Positions 41,687 through 53,070 of a DNA stretch of 64,000 nucleotides are shown in pieces. This stretch comes from Forficula auricularia. Lineage: Eukaryota > Arthropoda > Insecta > Dermaptera > Forficulidae. A program made the position numbers and the translations under genes. How positions within the stretch are numbered: position 1 is the first letter of the stretch; the number at the start of each line of letters is the position of its first letter. The notes under the pieces were generated by a model, which saw nothing but the letters and a program-made list of their open reading frames with translations, was not told the DNA's origin and ran no database searches. The stretch covers positions 5,339,226 to 5,403,225 of the forward strand of contig JALMQS010000225.1 in the NCBI GenBank assembly GCA_024734495.1, in the 5' to 3' direction.

Positions 41687-43336
41687 GTAACGGGTACGTC
41701 TGTGCTTCTTTGTTCTTTTATATAAATAAGTACAGATCTACTTCAGGGTTTGGCAACCCTGCCGACGTGAGCTCATGCTTCTTTTATCAAGAGAATCATG
41801 TCCTATCCCTATATCCTATCACCAATTCCATTCCTGTTTTCACAATTCCTTATTCCTTCGAAATCGAAGTATTTCGCGAGTATATATTTTACTTGTGCGC
41901 GAGTGTATTAGTGTGTTCCTTTGGGGTCCGAGTATTCCAGGTCCAGGCACGAGACGCTGGCTATTAAGGTAATATATCTTTATTATTTTCTATTATTAAA
42001 ATTAAATAATTAAGAAATACTTAATTTTTCAAGTACTTTTTTCGAGTTTTTCAAAAAAATAATAAATTAAATTAAATAAATATAAATTTATTTCGAATAT
42101 TACAATAAATATTACTTTTAAATCACTATATTATTTAATAATTGTATTTTTTTCTTTTTTCAGGTAGGTGCTGGCTCAACCTCTACTAACATTTTGATCA
42201 AGTATTTGGTTTTATTATTTTATGGAAAATCAAATTCTTTATCCGTGAGTAACGGGTAGGTCTGTACTTCTTTGTTCTTTTAGATAAATAAGTACAGATC
42301 TACTTCAGGGCTTGACAACCATGCCCACGTGAGCTCATGCTTCTTTTATCAAGAGAATCATGTCCTATCCCTAATCCTAACCAAATTCCATCCCTGTTTT
42401 CAAAATTCCTTATCCCTTCGAAATCAAAGTGTTTCGCGAGTATATATTTTACTTGTGCGCGAGTGTATCAGTGTGTTCCTTTGGGGTCCGAATATTCCAG
42501 GTCCAGGCACGAGACGCTGGCAATTAAGGTAATATATCTTTATTATTTTCTATTATTAAAATTAAATAATTAAGAAATACTTAATTTTTCAAGTACTTTT
42601 ATCGAGTTTTTCAAAAAAAATAATCAATTAATTTAAATAAATATAAATTTATTTCGAATATTATAATAATTAATACTTTTAAATCACTATATTATTTAAT
42701 AATTGTATTTTTTTCTTTTTTCAGGTAGGTGCTCGCTCAACCTCTACTAACATTTCGATCAAGTATTTGATTTTCTTATTTTATGAAAAATCAAATTCTT
42801 CATCCTTGGGTAAAGGGTAGGTCTGTACTTCTTTGTTCTTTATATATAAAAGTACTTATCTAATTAAGGGCTTGGCATCCTTGCCCACGTGAGCTCGTGC
42901 TTTTTTTATAAAGAGAATCATGTCCTATCCCTAATCCTAACCAAATTCGATTCCTGTTTCCAAAATTCCTTATCCCTTCGAAATCGAAGTGTTTTGCGAG
43001 TATATATTTTACATTACTTGTGCTCGAGTGTAAAAGTGTGTTCCTTTGGGGTTCAGAGTATGCCAGGTCCAGGCAAGAGGCTATGGCGATTAAGGTAATA
43101 TATCTTTATTATTTTCTATTATCAAGATTAAATAATTAAGAAATACTTTATTTTTATTTTTTTTTCGAGTTTTTCAAAAAAAAGTTCAATTAAAATTTAA
43201 TAAATAATCAAATAAATATAATTTAATATCAAATATTTATAGAAAAAAATATTTTTAATTAACTATATTATTTTACTAATTGTATTTTTTCTCTTTTTTT
43301 ACAGGTAGGTGCTCGTCCTACTAATACTAACATTTA
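41687..43336 (+). repeat. Triplicated 561-bp unit (family D)
   Basis: Three direct copies start at 41,687, 42,249 and 42,810 (GTAACGGGTAGGTCTGTAC). Each has a TATA-like ATATAAATA or AGATAAATA, the box CCCACGTGAGCTCATGC, a 70-codon exon-like part ending CTGGCAATTAAG, a GTAATATATC donor-like start, 190 bp of AT-rich DNA, and TTTTTTCTTTTTTCAG before GTAGGTGCTCGCTC. Copy 3 is the most diverged. Fragments lie at 44,430-44,560 and 45,326-45,476. The short frames (67-85 codons) are only partly shared among copies, so I do not call a protein. Confidence 0.85.
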
Positions 43337-43469
43337 GTTAAAATTATTAATTGGTAATAAATAAATAAATTAAAAATTAAAAATTATCTTTTTCTTTTTT
43401 CTAAATTTAATTTGAGATACTGGTTTGTAACAATTTCTCATTTATATTTTCAATTTAATAAAACTATTT

Positions 43470-44024
43470 CACATGGATAGATAAAAAATTTCAATTTTAT
43501 TTAAAAAAAAATATCAATGAAGACTAAACAACATATAATTCACTTTTAAAAATAATCCCTTTATATTTACATATTTGCTTCTATACTTCAATATAATTAT
43601 TTTCTGTTTCTGATCTAATCAGGTCTTCAATTTTTTTATATTTCTATCTTAAATACAAATATTCTACAAATTTTTTTATAAAAATCGAATGTTTAAGACT
43701 CTGATTCCAAACAAATTGCAGTATTGGAGACATTGTACTGGTATTTGGTTCGGAAAAGAGTCTTTTAACAATTAATTAGCTCAAGTGTAGACGTATTTTT
43801 CGACAAATACAATGTCTCCTATTTGTTTAAAAACACGTCTGCCCTTAATATTTTCATTAATTTCCGCTTTCAAATTTCAAATTGAATTTCTGAATATTTT
43901 ATACATTTGAAAATAAAAATTATTTATAATTTTAAAATTATCACTCATCATTTTATGTATTTTGCGATCAAAATTATATTAATGATCTCGCGTGAATTAT
44001 AAGTTTTTTATCTATCCATGTGGG
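43470..44024. mobile_element. Possible MITE with CACATGGATAGATAAAAAA ends
   Basis: CACATGGATAGATAAAAAA at 43,471 is mirrored by TTTTTTATCTATCCATGTG at 44,006. Inside, GGAGACATTGTA and TACAATGTCTCC form a second nested inverted pair. The target duplication is not clear. No ORF. Confidence 0.55.
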
Positions 44025-44029
44025 GGGTG

Positions 44030-44429
44030 GTGACAGCTGCCTTCTCGTGGTGCCCCCTGTTCTCGCTAAACAGCTGTCTATGTCTCTGACTTTAAATTAA
44101 CTATCGTGACATAATCATATATAATAATTACATTTGCATAATTCTGTAAATACACTATACATTTCCATTAATAATAATATTAATAATCAATTTCGAAAAC
44201 CCAAAATATGATAAAAATTTCTACTTTTTTAAATTAATAAGTAAAATTCTTTCAAAATTTATGCAAATAATCGTATGTATTTATATATGAAATTTGAAGT
44301 ATTTATATTCGACTGAAAATATAATGGAAATAATTAGTAATTTTCTAAATTTTCATAAATTATTTTGAAACTTAATATAGAAAACTATAATTTTTATTTA
44401 TACTAAATTTTTTTTAATACTTGTGTACT
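44030..44429. other. Intergenic, no feature supported
   Basis: GACAGCTGCCTTCTCGTGG to ACAGCTGTC near 44,030-44,085 is a short GC-richer piece. Otherwise AT-rich. Confidence 0.45.
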
Positions 44430-44560
44430 CGTTAGGTGTCTAGTTCTTTGCTATTCTAGACTAAAATGGACAGGCCTATTTCAGGTGGCTTACCTCGTTG
44501 CCCACGTGAGCTGATGCTTTTTTTATCAAGAGATTCATGTACTTAATCCTTTTATAAAGG
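44430..44560 (+). repeat. D-family fragment
   Basis: CCCACGTGAGCTGATGCTTT and TTTATCAAGAGATTCATG match the D unit (42,315-42,365) with about 20% change. Confidence 0.65.
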
Positions 44561-44589
44561 GCTTGAACCACCCACATACCACTCCAGTA

Positions 44590-44805
44590 CTAATATAATG
44601 TCAGATACTGTTTTCAGAATACTAGCAATTCTAAAGGTCATCCGAAATCTAAAGACCAACTCTTCTGCTGGCCCCGACGATATTCCTGCCTTTCTCATTA
44701 AAAAAATGCGCCCCTGAACTTGCTCCTATACTATCCAAATTATATAATCTCTCCTATAACTCCGGAATATTTCCGGAGGCCTGGAAACTAGCCAGAATCC
44801 AACCA
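44590..44805 (+). pseudogene. LINE reverse transcriptase, N-terminal fragment
   Basis: Translation gives LKTNSSAGPDDIPAFLIKKM, the start of the RT domain in Jockey-like LINEs ('K.SAGPDGIP..LLK'), then after a frameshift ELAPILSKLYNLSYNSGIF and PEAWKLARIQPI. It fits in front of the 20,657 LINE's enzyme and may belong to the same family. It is cut off exactly where the F element begins. Catalytic motifs are not included, so the fragment is inert. Confidence 0.78.
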
Positions 44806-45325
44806 ATTCAGAATAAACTGCAACGGATCGTTGCTAAACTTTATCCAAATTCATTTGAAATATTAATATGTTTATTCCTTTATTATTAATCAGATATCAC
44901 TTGCAATTTGCAGTTCATGTTGACTTTAATTCAAAAATAATGATCGATTCTCATTTAACATTCGAGGGATATCAATTCTACATTGGATTTTTGACATTTC
45001 GGTTATTATTGGTAACCATTGCTGAAGACATGGAGGAATCGACTTAAAATCAAAAATAGCGATTGATTCTCATCTATTACTTGAGGAATAATAATTCTAC
45101 ATTAGATTTTTGATCCTTGGATTATTATTGGTAACCTTTGCTGAAGGCATGGAGGAATCGACTTAAAATAAAAAATAACGATCGATTCTTATCTAATAAT
45201 AGAGGAATAATCTTATTGCATTCCATTTTTGATGTTTGACTATTAATGGCAACTTCTACTGAATACGTGGAAGAATCGACTTAAAATCAAAAAGACTAAA
45301 TTTTTCATGGCAAACAACTCAAGTA
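44805..45325 (+). mobile_element. Foldback F, left arm (full length)
   Basis: AATAAACTGCAACGGATCG to CAAACAACTCAAG, with four units of about 118 bp. It inserted in, or joined, the LINE fragment on the left and D sequence on the right. Confidence 0.88.
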
Positions 45326-45572
45326 TTTGGATTTCTTATTTTAAGGAAAATCAAATTCTTTATCCTTGAGTAACGGGTAGGTCTGTACTTCTTTGTTCTT
45401 TTAGATTAAAAAGTACAGATCTACTTCAGGGCTTGGCAACCCTGCCTACGTGAGCTCATGCTTCTTTTATCAAGAGAGTCTTTACCTGAGGACCTCTTGG
45501 AAGTCGCGCTTGCCGCGAGACCGATTACAATACTTTCCCCATGCTTCGCATTGGATAAAGTAAAAATACCCT
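45326..45572. repeat. D fragment then reversed C end
   Basis: 45,326-45,476 is the front of a D unit (TCTTTATCCTTGAGTAACGG ... TATCAAGAGAG). 45,478-45,572 is the outer end of C reversed (GTCTTTACCTGAGGACC ... CCCATGCTTCGCATTGGAT). So F, D and C are joined as in a composite. Confidence 0.75.
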
Positions 45573-45639
45573 TCTTTTATATACGATTGCTTTCTCTACT
45601 TATTCAGAGGTGGAGGTGGGGTTTGTTTATATGTTTCTG

Positions 45640-48490
45640 CTATATTTAATTTTCGAATAATATCAATATTTCTTGACTTTTATACTTCCCTTGTTGAATT
45701 TATCCTCGAAGAGGATGAAAACATGAAAATGCTGATAGTTGTTGTCTATCGGCCACCAAAGGTTGGTTTCTTTTCTGATCTTGAATCAGCATTGTTTAAG
45801 TACTTGCCCCTCTACTCTGATATTGCTGTGCTGGGTGACTTCAATTCGGATTTCAATTCAAATTCAGCTGATAAATTATACTTGAGTTCTTTATTTAATT
45901 CCCTTGGAATGAAAATTATTCCACTGAATAGTACTCACTACACGGCAAACTCATCCTCATGGATTGATTTAATAATTGTAAATGAATCTCTTTATAATAG
46001 TATTTCAACTTTCGGACAGTTGCAAGTCCCATTTCTCTCCAATCATGACTTAATTTATTTTGGGTTTAATGCAGGCGTTCCTAACTTTCATCCAGAGCAC
46101 ATTATTTATCGAGACTTTGCTCATTTTAATAATGAAAAATTCTTGAATGAATTGTCATCTATAGAATTTCAGGATATTTTTAATCAGCAGAATATTGATT
46201 TTAAGTTTGAGAAGTTGAATAACCTTATCCTGGAGTTGTTCGTTAGGCATGCTCCTGTTCGCTCATTCACATCCAGGCGTGTTCCGGCCTCCTGGCTTAC
46301 GTTGGAGATTCGTCGTATGATGAGAGAGCGAGATAACATTCGTAGAAGAGCCGTGAGGTCACGGAATTCTACTCTCTTTGATATATTTAGACACTTGAGA
46401 AATAAAACTACATTGGCCATTAGAAATAGTAAAATAAGTTATTTTAAAACATTATTTGAAACAAACAGGAATAGCTCAAAGCTATGGCGTGACATCTCTA
46501 AGATTGGATTACTGAAAAGTAAGGTCCCTCGTCAAATTGACATGGATCTGAATGAATTGAATCGGTATTTTGTCTCGGTCGGCGCTGACTCGGCGCTCTT
46601 ATCGTCTGATTTTCTTTTAGAGCTAATATTTCCCGGTTTCACGCGGACAGATTTTTCTTTCCAAATATCAGTCCTGAGATAGTTCTCACAAACATTCTAA
46701 AATCAAAATCTCAGGCTCGGGGTATTGACGAAATATCTATTAAACTAATCAAACTCTCACTACCTTGTATCTATCCTGTAATATTACATATCTTTGATTC
46801 TTCACTTCAACAATCCTACTTTCCTAAGATATGGAAAACCTCATTGATACGCCCTCTACCTAAAGTAGCTAAACCAGAACAGTGTGGCGATTTTAGACCA
46901 ATTTCGCTGCTTTGTTCACTATCAAAGATATTGGAAAGAGTGGTTCACTCTTACTTGTTGTCTTATCTTAAGCATGGAAACCTGATGGACCCAAATCAAT
47001 CTGGATTTCGCCCTCGGCATAGTACTCAGACTGCACTATTAAAAAGTAAGCGATGACATTCAACTTGCTATATACCAGAGGCGAATAACTATCTTGAATT
47101 TGTTTGATTTTAGTAAAGCCTTTGATCAAGTAAATCATGTTCTGCTTATCGAGAGAATTCGGGAGTTAAATTTTTCGACTTCTGTTCTTGATTGGTTTGC
47201 TTCTTATTTGTCAGAGAGGAGTCAAATAGTCATGGGCGATGGCGGTAAATTGTCTACATCTCTTCCTGTCGGGTCTGGTGTTCCCCAGGGTTATGTCCTT
47301 GGTCCGTTGCTGTTTGCTCTTTATATCTCAGATATTGGTCAGCATATTGCTTTTTCATATTATCATGTTTTTGCTGACGATCTTCAAATATACTTGTCAT
47401 GTAAGCCAGACGAAATTGATTCTGCCACTTCCAAAATTAACTCTGACATAGATACTATCTGTCGATGAGTCCTGAGGGTCGAAATCTGGATATCAACATT
47501 GTCAAAACCAAAGCAATCATGTTTGGCAGCAGAGTCTATCTGAACAATATTTCTATGTTTCCATCCCTCTTCCTGTATGGAAGTGTCATCGAGTTTTCGG
47601 ATACTGTAAGAAACTTGGGCTTAGAGTTTGATCAAACTCTCTCATGGAGAGACAATGTTGTTAGCATATCAAATAAAGTTTTGAAATCCCTTTATCAATT
47701 TAAAAAATCCAAAGATTGTCTGCCCGTACCCATCAGAAAACTTCTTATAAATTCATTGGTTGCTCCTCTGATTGACTACTGTTCCCTTGTTTATAATAGT
47801 TTAAATCAGGAATCAAATACCTAGCTTGAAAGATTGATGAACGGCTGTATTAGGTTTATTTTTTATGTCCCTCTTGATGAACATATCACACCCTAATACA
47901 AAAAACTGCAGTGGTTAAAGCTTCCAAAGAAGAGAGATTATATTTTGGGAATTTTTCTATTCAATCTGTTTGAGAGCAAGTCCCCTGATTACTTATTTAA
48001 TAAATTTCTGTTTAAAACCTCTGTAAGTTCCATAGCTTTGCGGACGTATGGTCTGGACCTTCAAATTCCAATACATAGGACATCATCCTATGCTAGGTCA
48101 TTTTCTGTTTATTCCGCGAAGTTCTGGAATAAAATTTCAGCAAGTGTGAGGGGGCGAAGTCTCTTGGCGATTTTAAGGCAAAGTATTTTGATCTATTAAT
48201 GAGTCAGCAGAAGGCTGATTGATGGGTGGAGTGAGGCTGAGTTGTTATATTTTAAAATTTATTTTGTTCATGCAGGTTATTTTGTAATATATTTATTTTT
48301 TTGTATTTTGATTTCTTTTTGTCATTTAAATTTAATACTTTTTCCTTTTATTTTTTTAATGTTAAATGTAATTATTTTTGTACTCTCTGGGTTGAATTTT
48401 ATAAGCAGATTTTTAATGTAATATAATTTGTATCTATTATGCTCCAGGAGAATATCATTCTCAGAGCAAAATAAAATCTATCTATCTATC
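45640..48490 (+). mobile_element. 5'-truncated LINE (Jockey/CR1-like)
   Basis: Holds part of the endonuclease, the reverse transcriptase and the 3' UTR. The 3' end has the hairpin GAGAATATCATTCTC (48,448-48,462), CAGAGCAAAATAAAATC and the tail (TCTA)n. Tails of short tandem units are usual in CR1/L2-like LINEs. The 5' end starts inside the endonuclease. Confidence 0.9.
45660..48200 (+). pseudogene. LINE ORF2 (endonuclease-reverse transcriptase), broken
   Basis: Apurinic-type endonuclease blocks come first: VVVYRPPKVG, VLGDFNSDFN, SSWIDLIIV and SNHDLIYFGF, in one frame from 45,660 to 46,682. A frameshift near 46,655 leads to SQARGIDEISIKLIK, then RPLPKVAKPEQCGDFRPISL and GFRPRHSTQTALL. A second frameshift near 47,043 leads to FDFSKAFDQVNH (RT motif with catalytic aspartate), GSGVPQGYVLGPLLFALYI and VFADDLQIY (catalytic FADD). 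A third change at about 47,468 gives NIVKTKAIMFGS and LGLEFDQTLSW. Two stops (47,822; 47,896) interrupt the C-terminal RFIFYVPLDEHITP part, and the end is FSVYSAKFWNKI. Catalytic residues are kept, but the frame is broken at least five times. No first endonuclease motif is present. Confidence 0.92.
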
Positions 48491-48539
48491 TATTCTAATC
48501 AAGCATTGTAAAATATATGAGAAAAAATGCAATTTTAAT

Positions 48540-48600
48540 CTTAATATAAAAACTAAGTACCTGGAGCACCGAGCGATGCTCGGAAACTTTTTTCCTCTAA
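48540..48600 (-). repeat. Hairpin terminus of family H, reversed
   Basis: Minus strand: TTTCCGAGCATCGCTCGG, TGCTCCAGGTACTTAG. Same end as at 55-100 and 12,026. Confidence 0.55.
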
Positions 48601-49404
48601 ATAGCTTAAGTTTCAAATTTCAAGTCTCTGCGACTTACCGAAGGTGATTCACTAGCAGTGTAAAAAATTGGGTCATTGTTAGCGGGGGGGGGGGGGGCGA
48701 GATTTAAGGGGAATTTGTTTACTAAAATTTGAGGCCCTGATTAAATAATAAAGGCTTACCATTACAAATGAGTTAAAAATAGATATGAAGAAAGGGAAAA
48801 GTTAGGCTTGAAGGAGGCTTTATGGGGAGTTTTTCACAAATATAATCGAGTGCAATAATCTTTATAGAATTTTAAGGTTGTATGGGGTCGTGAATCCGAC
48901 CCTCTCTTGTAACAAATTGATCATAACCTTACAAATTTTGTCCAATATAACTCCTCTTAAGTTCTTTTTAACAAATTCACGAAAAAAGCCCTTTGTGATA
49001 AAATCCATTTGCAAAGTTTAAAACAGGTTTTGTTAAGGGAGAATGATGTGGGTTCTTGGTGAAACATTTTAAATAAAGTAAAGAAAATTTTGAAATTTTT
49101 TTAGAAACTTTTTAAAATTTTAAAATATAAAATACTAGGTAGGTTTCACATAAATAAAAGATCAGATGCTTGTTTAGCACGACTCTATATACTGGGTGAG
49201 TTTTTTATCTTGAGAGTCTTTTAACTCAAAAACAGTGCATTACCTATATGAAAAAAAGTTTCAAATAAAAGTTTACTTATATCAAGGTGGAAACTAAACT
49301 ACGCTATGGTCGAGAAACATCGACGTAGAACAAGCTTTCAAGGGTATTTCAAGATCAAGTTCTGTTTTTAAATGGAAGCCTATATTTCTCTTTTCAGTTC
49401 TTAA
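48601..49404. repeat. Intergenic; transposon end at 49,030-49,085
   Basis: A G14 run is at 48,684. AAGGGAGAATGATGTGGG, GGTGAAACAT and AAATAAAGTAAAG at 49,033 match the end beside the Tc1 relic at 3,526. No partner end is visible nearby. Confidence 0.5.
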
Positions 49405-49960
49405 ATCTACGAAAAAAACTGAACAACTTACATAAGAACTATTTTTTTATACGACGTCAAATAAAAAAATATTAAATCAATTAGATCTAAAAAAAAATCA
49501 AATATTTAATATTAAATTGAAAAGTCACAACATTTAAAACAAGTGTTTATAATGATCTTAAAACTTCATTATAAACAGATTTAAGAGTTTATTTTCTACT
49601 TAATAGATCTATTTAAAATTCTTGAGCTTAAAAAAGTTTATATCTCGTGTCAATTCAGTAGATAGTTATATTGTATTACCATAATAAATATAGAGCATTT
49701 TTTTGTTGAAGAAAGATGTTTCATCCAGAAGAATTGCGATACACTCTGGAATGTCACAGAACATTGTCGAAAAATTATTAAATTAATTATTTAATAATTA
49801 AATATTTGATCATTATTATTTGATAAATAAGTTGAATAATTTTTAAGAATAATTATTATTTGGATTTTTTTTAGATCTAATTGATTCATGTATTTGGTTT
49901 ATTTGATGTTGTATAAAAAATAGTTCTTATGAAAGTTGTTCAGTTTTTTTGTTGATTTAG
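49405..49960. mobile_element. Mariner-like deletion derivative, about 85-bp inverted ends
   Basis: AAACTGAACAACTTACATAAG, AACTATTTTTTTATACG on the left is mirrored by CGTATAAAA-like ATAGTTCTTATGAAAGTTG, TTCAGTTTTTT on the right, continuing through AATTAGATCTAAAAAAAA. The interior has a helix-turn-helix remnant at 49,722-49,785 whose translation is SSRRIAIHSGMSQNIVEKLL, close to Tc1/mariner DNA-binding regions. Everything else of the transposase is gone. Confidence 0.7.
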
Positions 49961-50631
49961 ACTATGTAATTAAACACCCAAATTACTGAAACTGTCATTA
50001 AGCTGTAGATAAATAAATAGACTATTCAAATAGTTTATATAAAATTTTGTTGTACAATAAAAAAAAATTCTGTATGTATATTAATGTACATACATTATTT
50101 ACTTCATTTGTATATAATAGATAATAAAAAATAATGGAGTTAAGATTGATGTGACCCCAGGTCGGTTAAATCAAACCAATTTTTTTTTATCAATCGTTCA
50201 GTTTTGTTAGAAAAAAATTATAAAAAAAAAATATTGAAATTTGGAACTCAATTCTCGAACAAAATGTACCAATTGATTTGGGACAAAATTTTCGAACAAA
50301 ATGTAGCAACTGATTTGGGGTGGAGGGAGTAATATATTATGTGCTGTTTTAAAAACATTTTTTGCCTAAAATGACCCCCACCTCACCCCTCCTTCTAACA
50401 TACCACAGATTTTGTTATATTGTTTGTGGTTGTGAATCACCCTGTATTAAAATTAATTACATTAAAATTATATAGATATACGAGAGGGCAGAATGGTGTA
50501 TGGTCATTGGTCATGGTCAAGTCCGAAAGATTTTTGTTTTCAACTATTTGGCTTTTCTTTTATTCTATTTATATTTTTGAGTACTTTCTTTTTCTTACAA
50601 GCCTCTTTTAATGCAGATTGTTAATTTTTCA
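49961..50631. other. AT-rich intergenic DNA
   Basis: Two similar pieces AATTCTCGAACAAAATGTACC and AATTTTCGAACAAAATGTAGC (each in parts) at 50,250-50,310. No gene. Confidence 0.5.
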
Positions 50632-50712
50632 TATCCAAACGCCTCCGACTCGATTAGGCTGATCCTTTTGTCTATAATATAAAAAATCTTTTCTTCGGTT
50701 CCTAATTTAAGT
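50632..50712 (+). mobile_element. SINE S1, internally deleted
   Basis: ATCCAAACGCCTCCGACTCG joins directly to AGGCTGATCCTTTTGTC, TATAATATAAAAAATC, TTTTCTTCGGTTCC: the first 25 and last 45 bases of S1 only. Confidence 0.75.
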
Positions 50713-51655
50713 TAATTTTTCATTTTTATTTTTTCATGATATCAAAAAATCAATTCCAAAAGTTGATTTTGATAAAAGACACTTATCAATACGAGTGAGT
50801 TTCTAAGTTAAATAAAAAAAAAAATCTGTTCATCATTTTCTTTTCTTTCTCTACTTTGAATTGATGGGTTAAAAAAATATTCTAAATAATATTCCTCTTT
50901 TATTAAAACTTTTCTGATTAGGTGGACGATTTTGAAAGATATTTTTTTGAATATCAATATCTGTGATCTGTTAGATTATAAGAAAGAAAAATTTCAGCTC
51001 AGAGCTGGACATTTTTTATTTAAAAAATAACAAATATCCTCGTTAAAAGTTGATCCTGCTTTACTCGAAAACGCCCGGATTTTCAGAACCCACCATACAA
51101 TAAATGCAGTGAACCCTTTTATATTATATTTTCACTTATATAATCCTTGAATTAAGCCCTAATAATAGCACTAATGTTTATTTAATTAGAAAAATATAAC
51201 CGTTAATTTTTAAAGAATTCACAAGTCGTTAACACAACCAGAGTATAATTTTTAAGGAGATAGGTGTTGAAACATTTTTATATAATAATAAAAATTGTAT
51301 AAAATTGTGAGCTAAGTTTTTTTTTTATAAAATCTACTTCGCAATTTTATCCAATTTTTATTATTAAAACCAGAGTAATTGAACCACGCTTTGCCTACCT
51401 TCCTGATTAAGTTAAAAACAGAGTCAAGCAAAAGTAAATTTGAATCAAGGATTCTTAGAGATGTGTACGTTTTAAAACAATAATTAAATAGAATAAAACG
51501 TTTCGTCAATTTATTCCAATTTCATCAGCAATTTAGATTTTATTGTTTTATTAAGGATCTTTTTCAATAAATTATAATTTGTTGTTTATAATAGTGAAAG
51601 AAAACCAAAATTATACAATTAATAACTAAAATAATTATTTTTAAATTGAAAGTTT
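50713..51655. other. AT-rich intergenic DNA
   Basis: No feature supported. The 65-codon minus frame at 51,312 is not recognised. Confidence 0.5.
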
Positions 51656-51903
51656 TTGCCAAGAGTAGCAGAATTTTTATATATTGAAGGAGACAATAAA
51701 AGAGTTGCTTCTGCTGGAATTACAAATTTTATTAATTTATAACGAGATTATAGTTTCGAGGGCTTTTCATAAATTAATTCCTGTGAATACATTGTAATAG
51801 GACTGATGAAGAGGGCAAAGCCCTCGAAACTATAGTCTCGTTATAAATAAATAAAATTTATAATTCCAGCAGAAGACACACTCTTTTATTGTCTCCTTCA
51901 ATA
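51656..51903. mobile_element. Palindromic element P, second copy
   Basis: GCCAAGAGTAGCAGAATTTT is the left terminus; TGAAGGAGACAATAAAAGAG is mirrored by CTCTTTTATTGTCTCCTTCA. The loop is shortened compared with 19,859. CTGATGAA, then the perfect GAGGGC/GCCCTC stem with AAA loop, then GAAAC, lies at 51,803-51,830. Confidence 0.9.
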
Positions 51904-51989
51904 ATTATTTTTATTTATAGATTTAAGATAAAAACGGTGTATGGTATTTGATTATAAAGAGTTTCGGAAAGTAACTAATGCGTAGATCG

Positions 51990-52320
51990 AGCTAAACAAA
52001 TGCAGAATAATTTCTTTGTTTTTACTTTACAATCTGAAGTATGGTGAAGTACTGTAATTGTGTGTATGAAAAAAGTGTTGTTTTTTATGCTTTATGTTTT
52101 CGAAATATCTTAAAAACGACTAAAACTATTTTGATAAAAAAATTAAGCAAATTTACTGCGTTTCGATTTACAATAGACTTAGTGAACATCGAAAAAATTT
52201 TATTTTTGAGATATTAATTATTTTGTCAAAAAATATCTGTTAGTTAGTGGTGTACGGTATTTCTGTGTGTTATCGAATTTTGTTTTCGCTCTAGATTAAA
52301 AACCAATAAAACCATTAAAA
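51990..52320 (+). mobile_element. Repeat E, partial and diverged
   Basis: TTTTACTTTACAATC, GAAGTACTGTAATTGTG, TTTTCGAAATATCTTAAAAACG, CTAAAACTATTTTGAT and GTGTGTTATCGAATTTTG follow the order of 24,700-24,990. Confidence 0.65.
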
Positions 52321-52559
52321 TGAAAGAAGAATTACATATTTTATATTTAGATTATTAGATTTTGGTTGAAATCGGGCAGAAAATTATGAGGGAAGGGATT
52401 TTAAAAATTTGAACCCTTTGTTCGATTTGGATAAAATTTTGCACAATTATATAATATGTAATAAATGAATATAAATTTTATGTCTCCGGAAAGCAAAACA
52501 CGCATTTATAAATTCGGTCTGTAATAATATGGCGCCGAAGAAAGGGCGGATACAATTCT

Positions 52560-52835
52560 TACACAACAACTACTCCGAACAACCGAAATGCGGATTGTAA
52601 GATCATATACGGGAAGACGTTACGCGACAGAATCTACAGTGAAGAGCTAAGGAAAGATAGGTATAGTTGATTAGATTAATGTTCAATGGCGAAATTGGCC
52701 CGAATATGTGGAAAGAATGTCTGACGACCGTCTCCCGAAGATCGTTCTGCAAAACCGTCCAGGGGGGTTGAGAAGCAGAGGCAGACCAAAGAAAAGATGC
52801 AAAGAAAGCTACGACCCCAAAGGCTAAAAACAAAT
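52560..52835 (+). pseudogene. LINE C-terminal tail fragment (RTE/craniofacial-repeat type)
   Basis: Translation gives GKTLRDRIYSEELRKDR, then WPEYVERMSDDRLPKIVLQN, RPGGLRSRGRPKKRCKES. The order 'R..W.GHV.RM...R.PK......G.R.RGRPKKRW' is a signature of the C-terminal tail of RTE-like and related LINE proteins. There is a stop between the two parts and no RT domain is attached. The piece is a dead fragment. The minus-strand 76-codon frame over it is a shadow. Confidence 0.75.
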
Positions 52836-52936
52836 CAAATGAACAGACACGTGTGTCTATTTGAATGATTAAGAAAAAGAAGAAGAATCTAAATTTGATT
52901 TTTATTTAATTTTAATATACGAGGAAAGGTGAATGG

Positions 52937-53070
52937 TAGGGCTTGTAAACCGGTGAAAACCGGAACCGGTTAACCGGATTTCCACTTTATGAAAAACCGA
53001 AAGCCGGTTTTTGAAATTTTATCGGGTTTTTACATCCAGTACTGTCTGGTCATGAGATGGCCAAATCACA
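52937..53070 (+). repeat. hAT-like transposon end
   Basis: TAGGGCTTGTAAACCGGTG, AAAACCGGAACCGGTTAACCG: a short end with repeated CCGGTT, typical for hAT-type MITEs. No opposite end is found downstream. Confidence 0.4.

Noticed and set aside
45458..45649. 63-codon plus-strand frame
   Set aside because: Runs across the D/C repeat junction and has no family.
51803..51830. Active hammerhead ribozyme
   Set aside because: The core is similar, but there is an extra base before stem II and no suitable cleavage triplet in the palindrome. Reported as a motif only.
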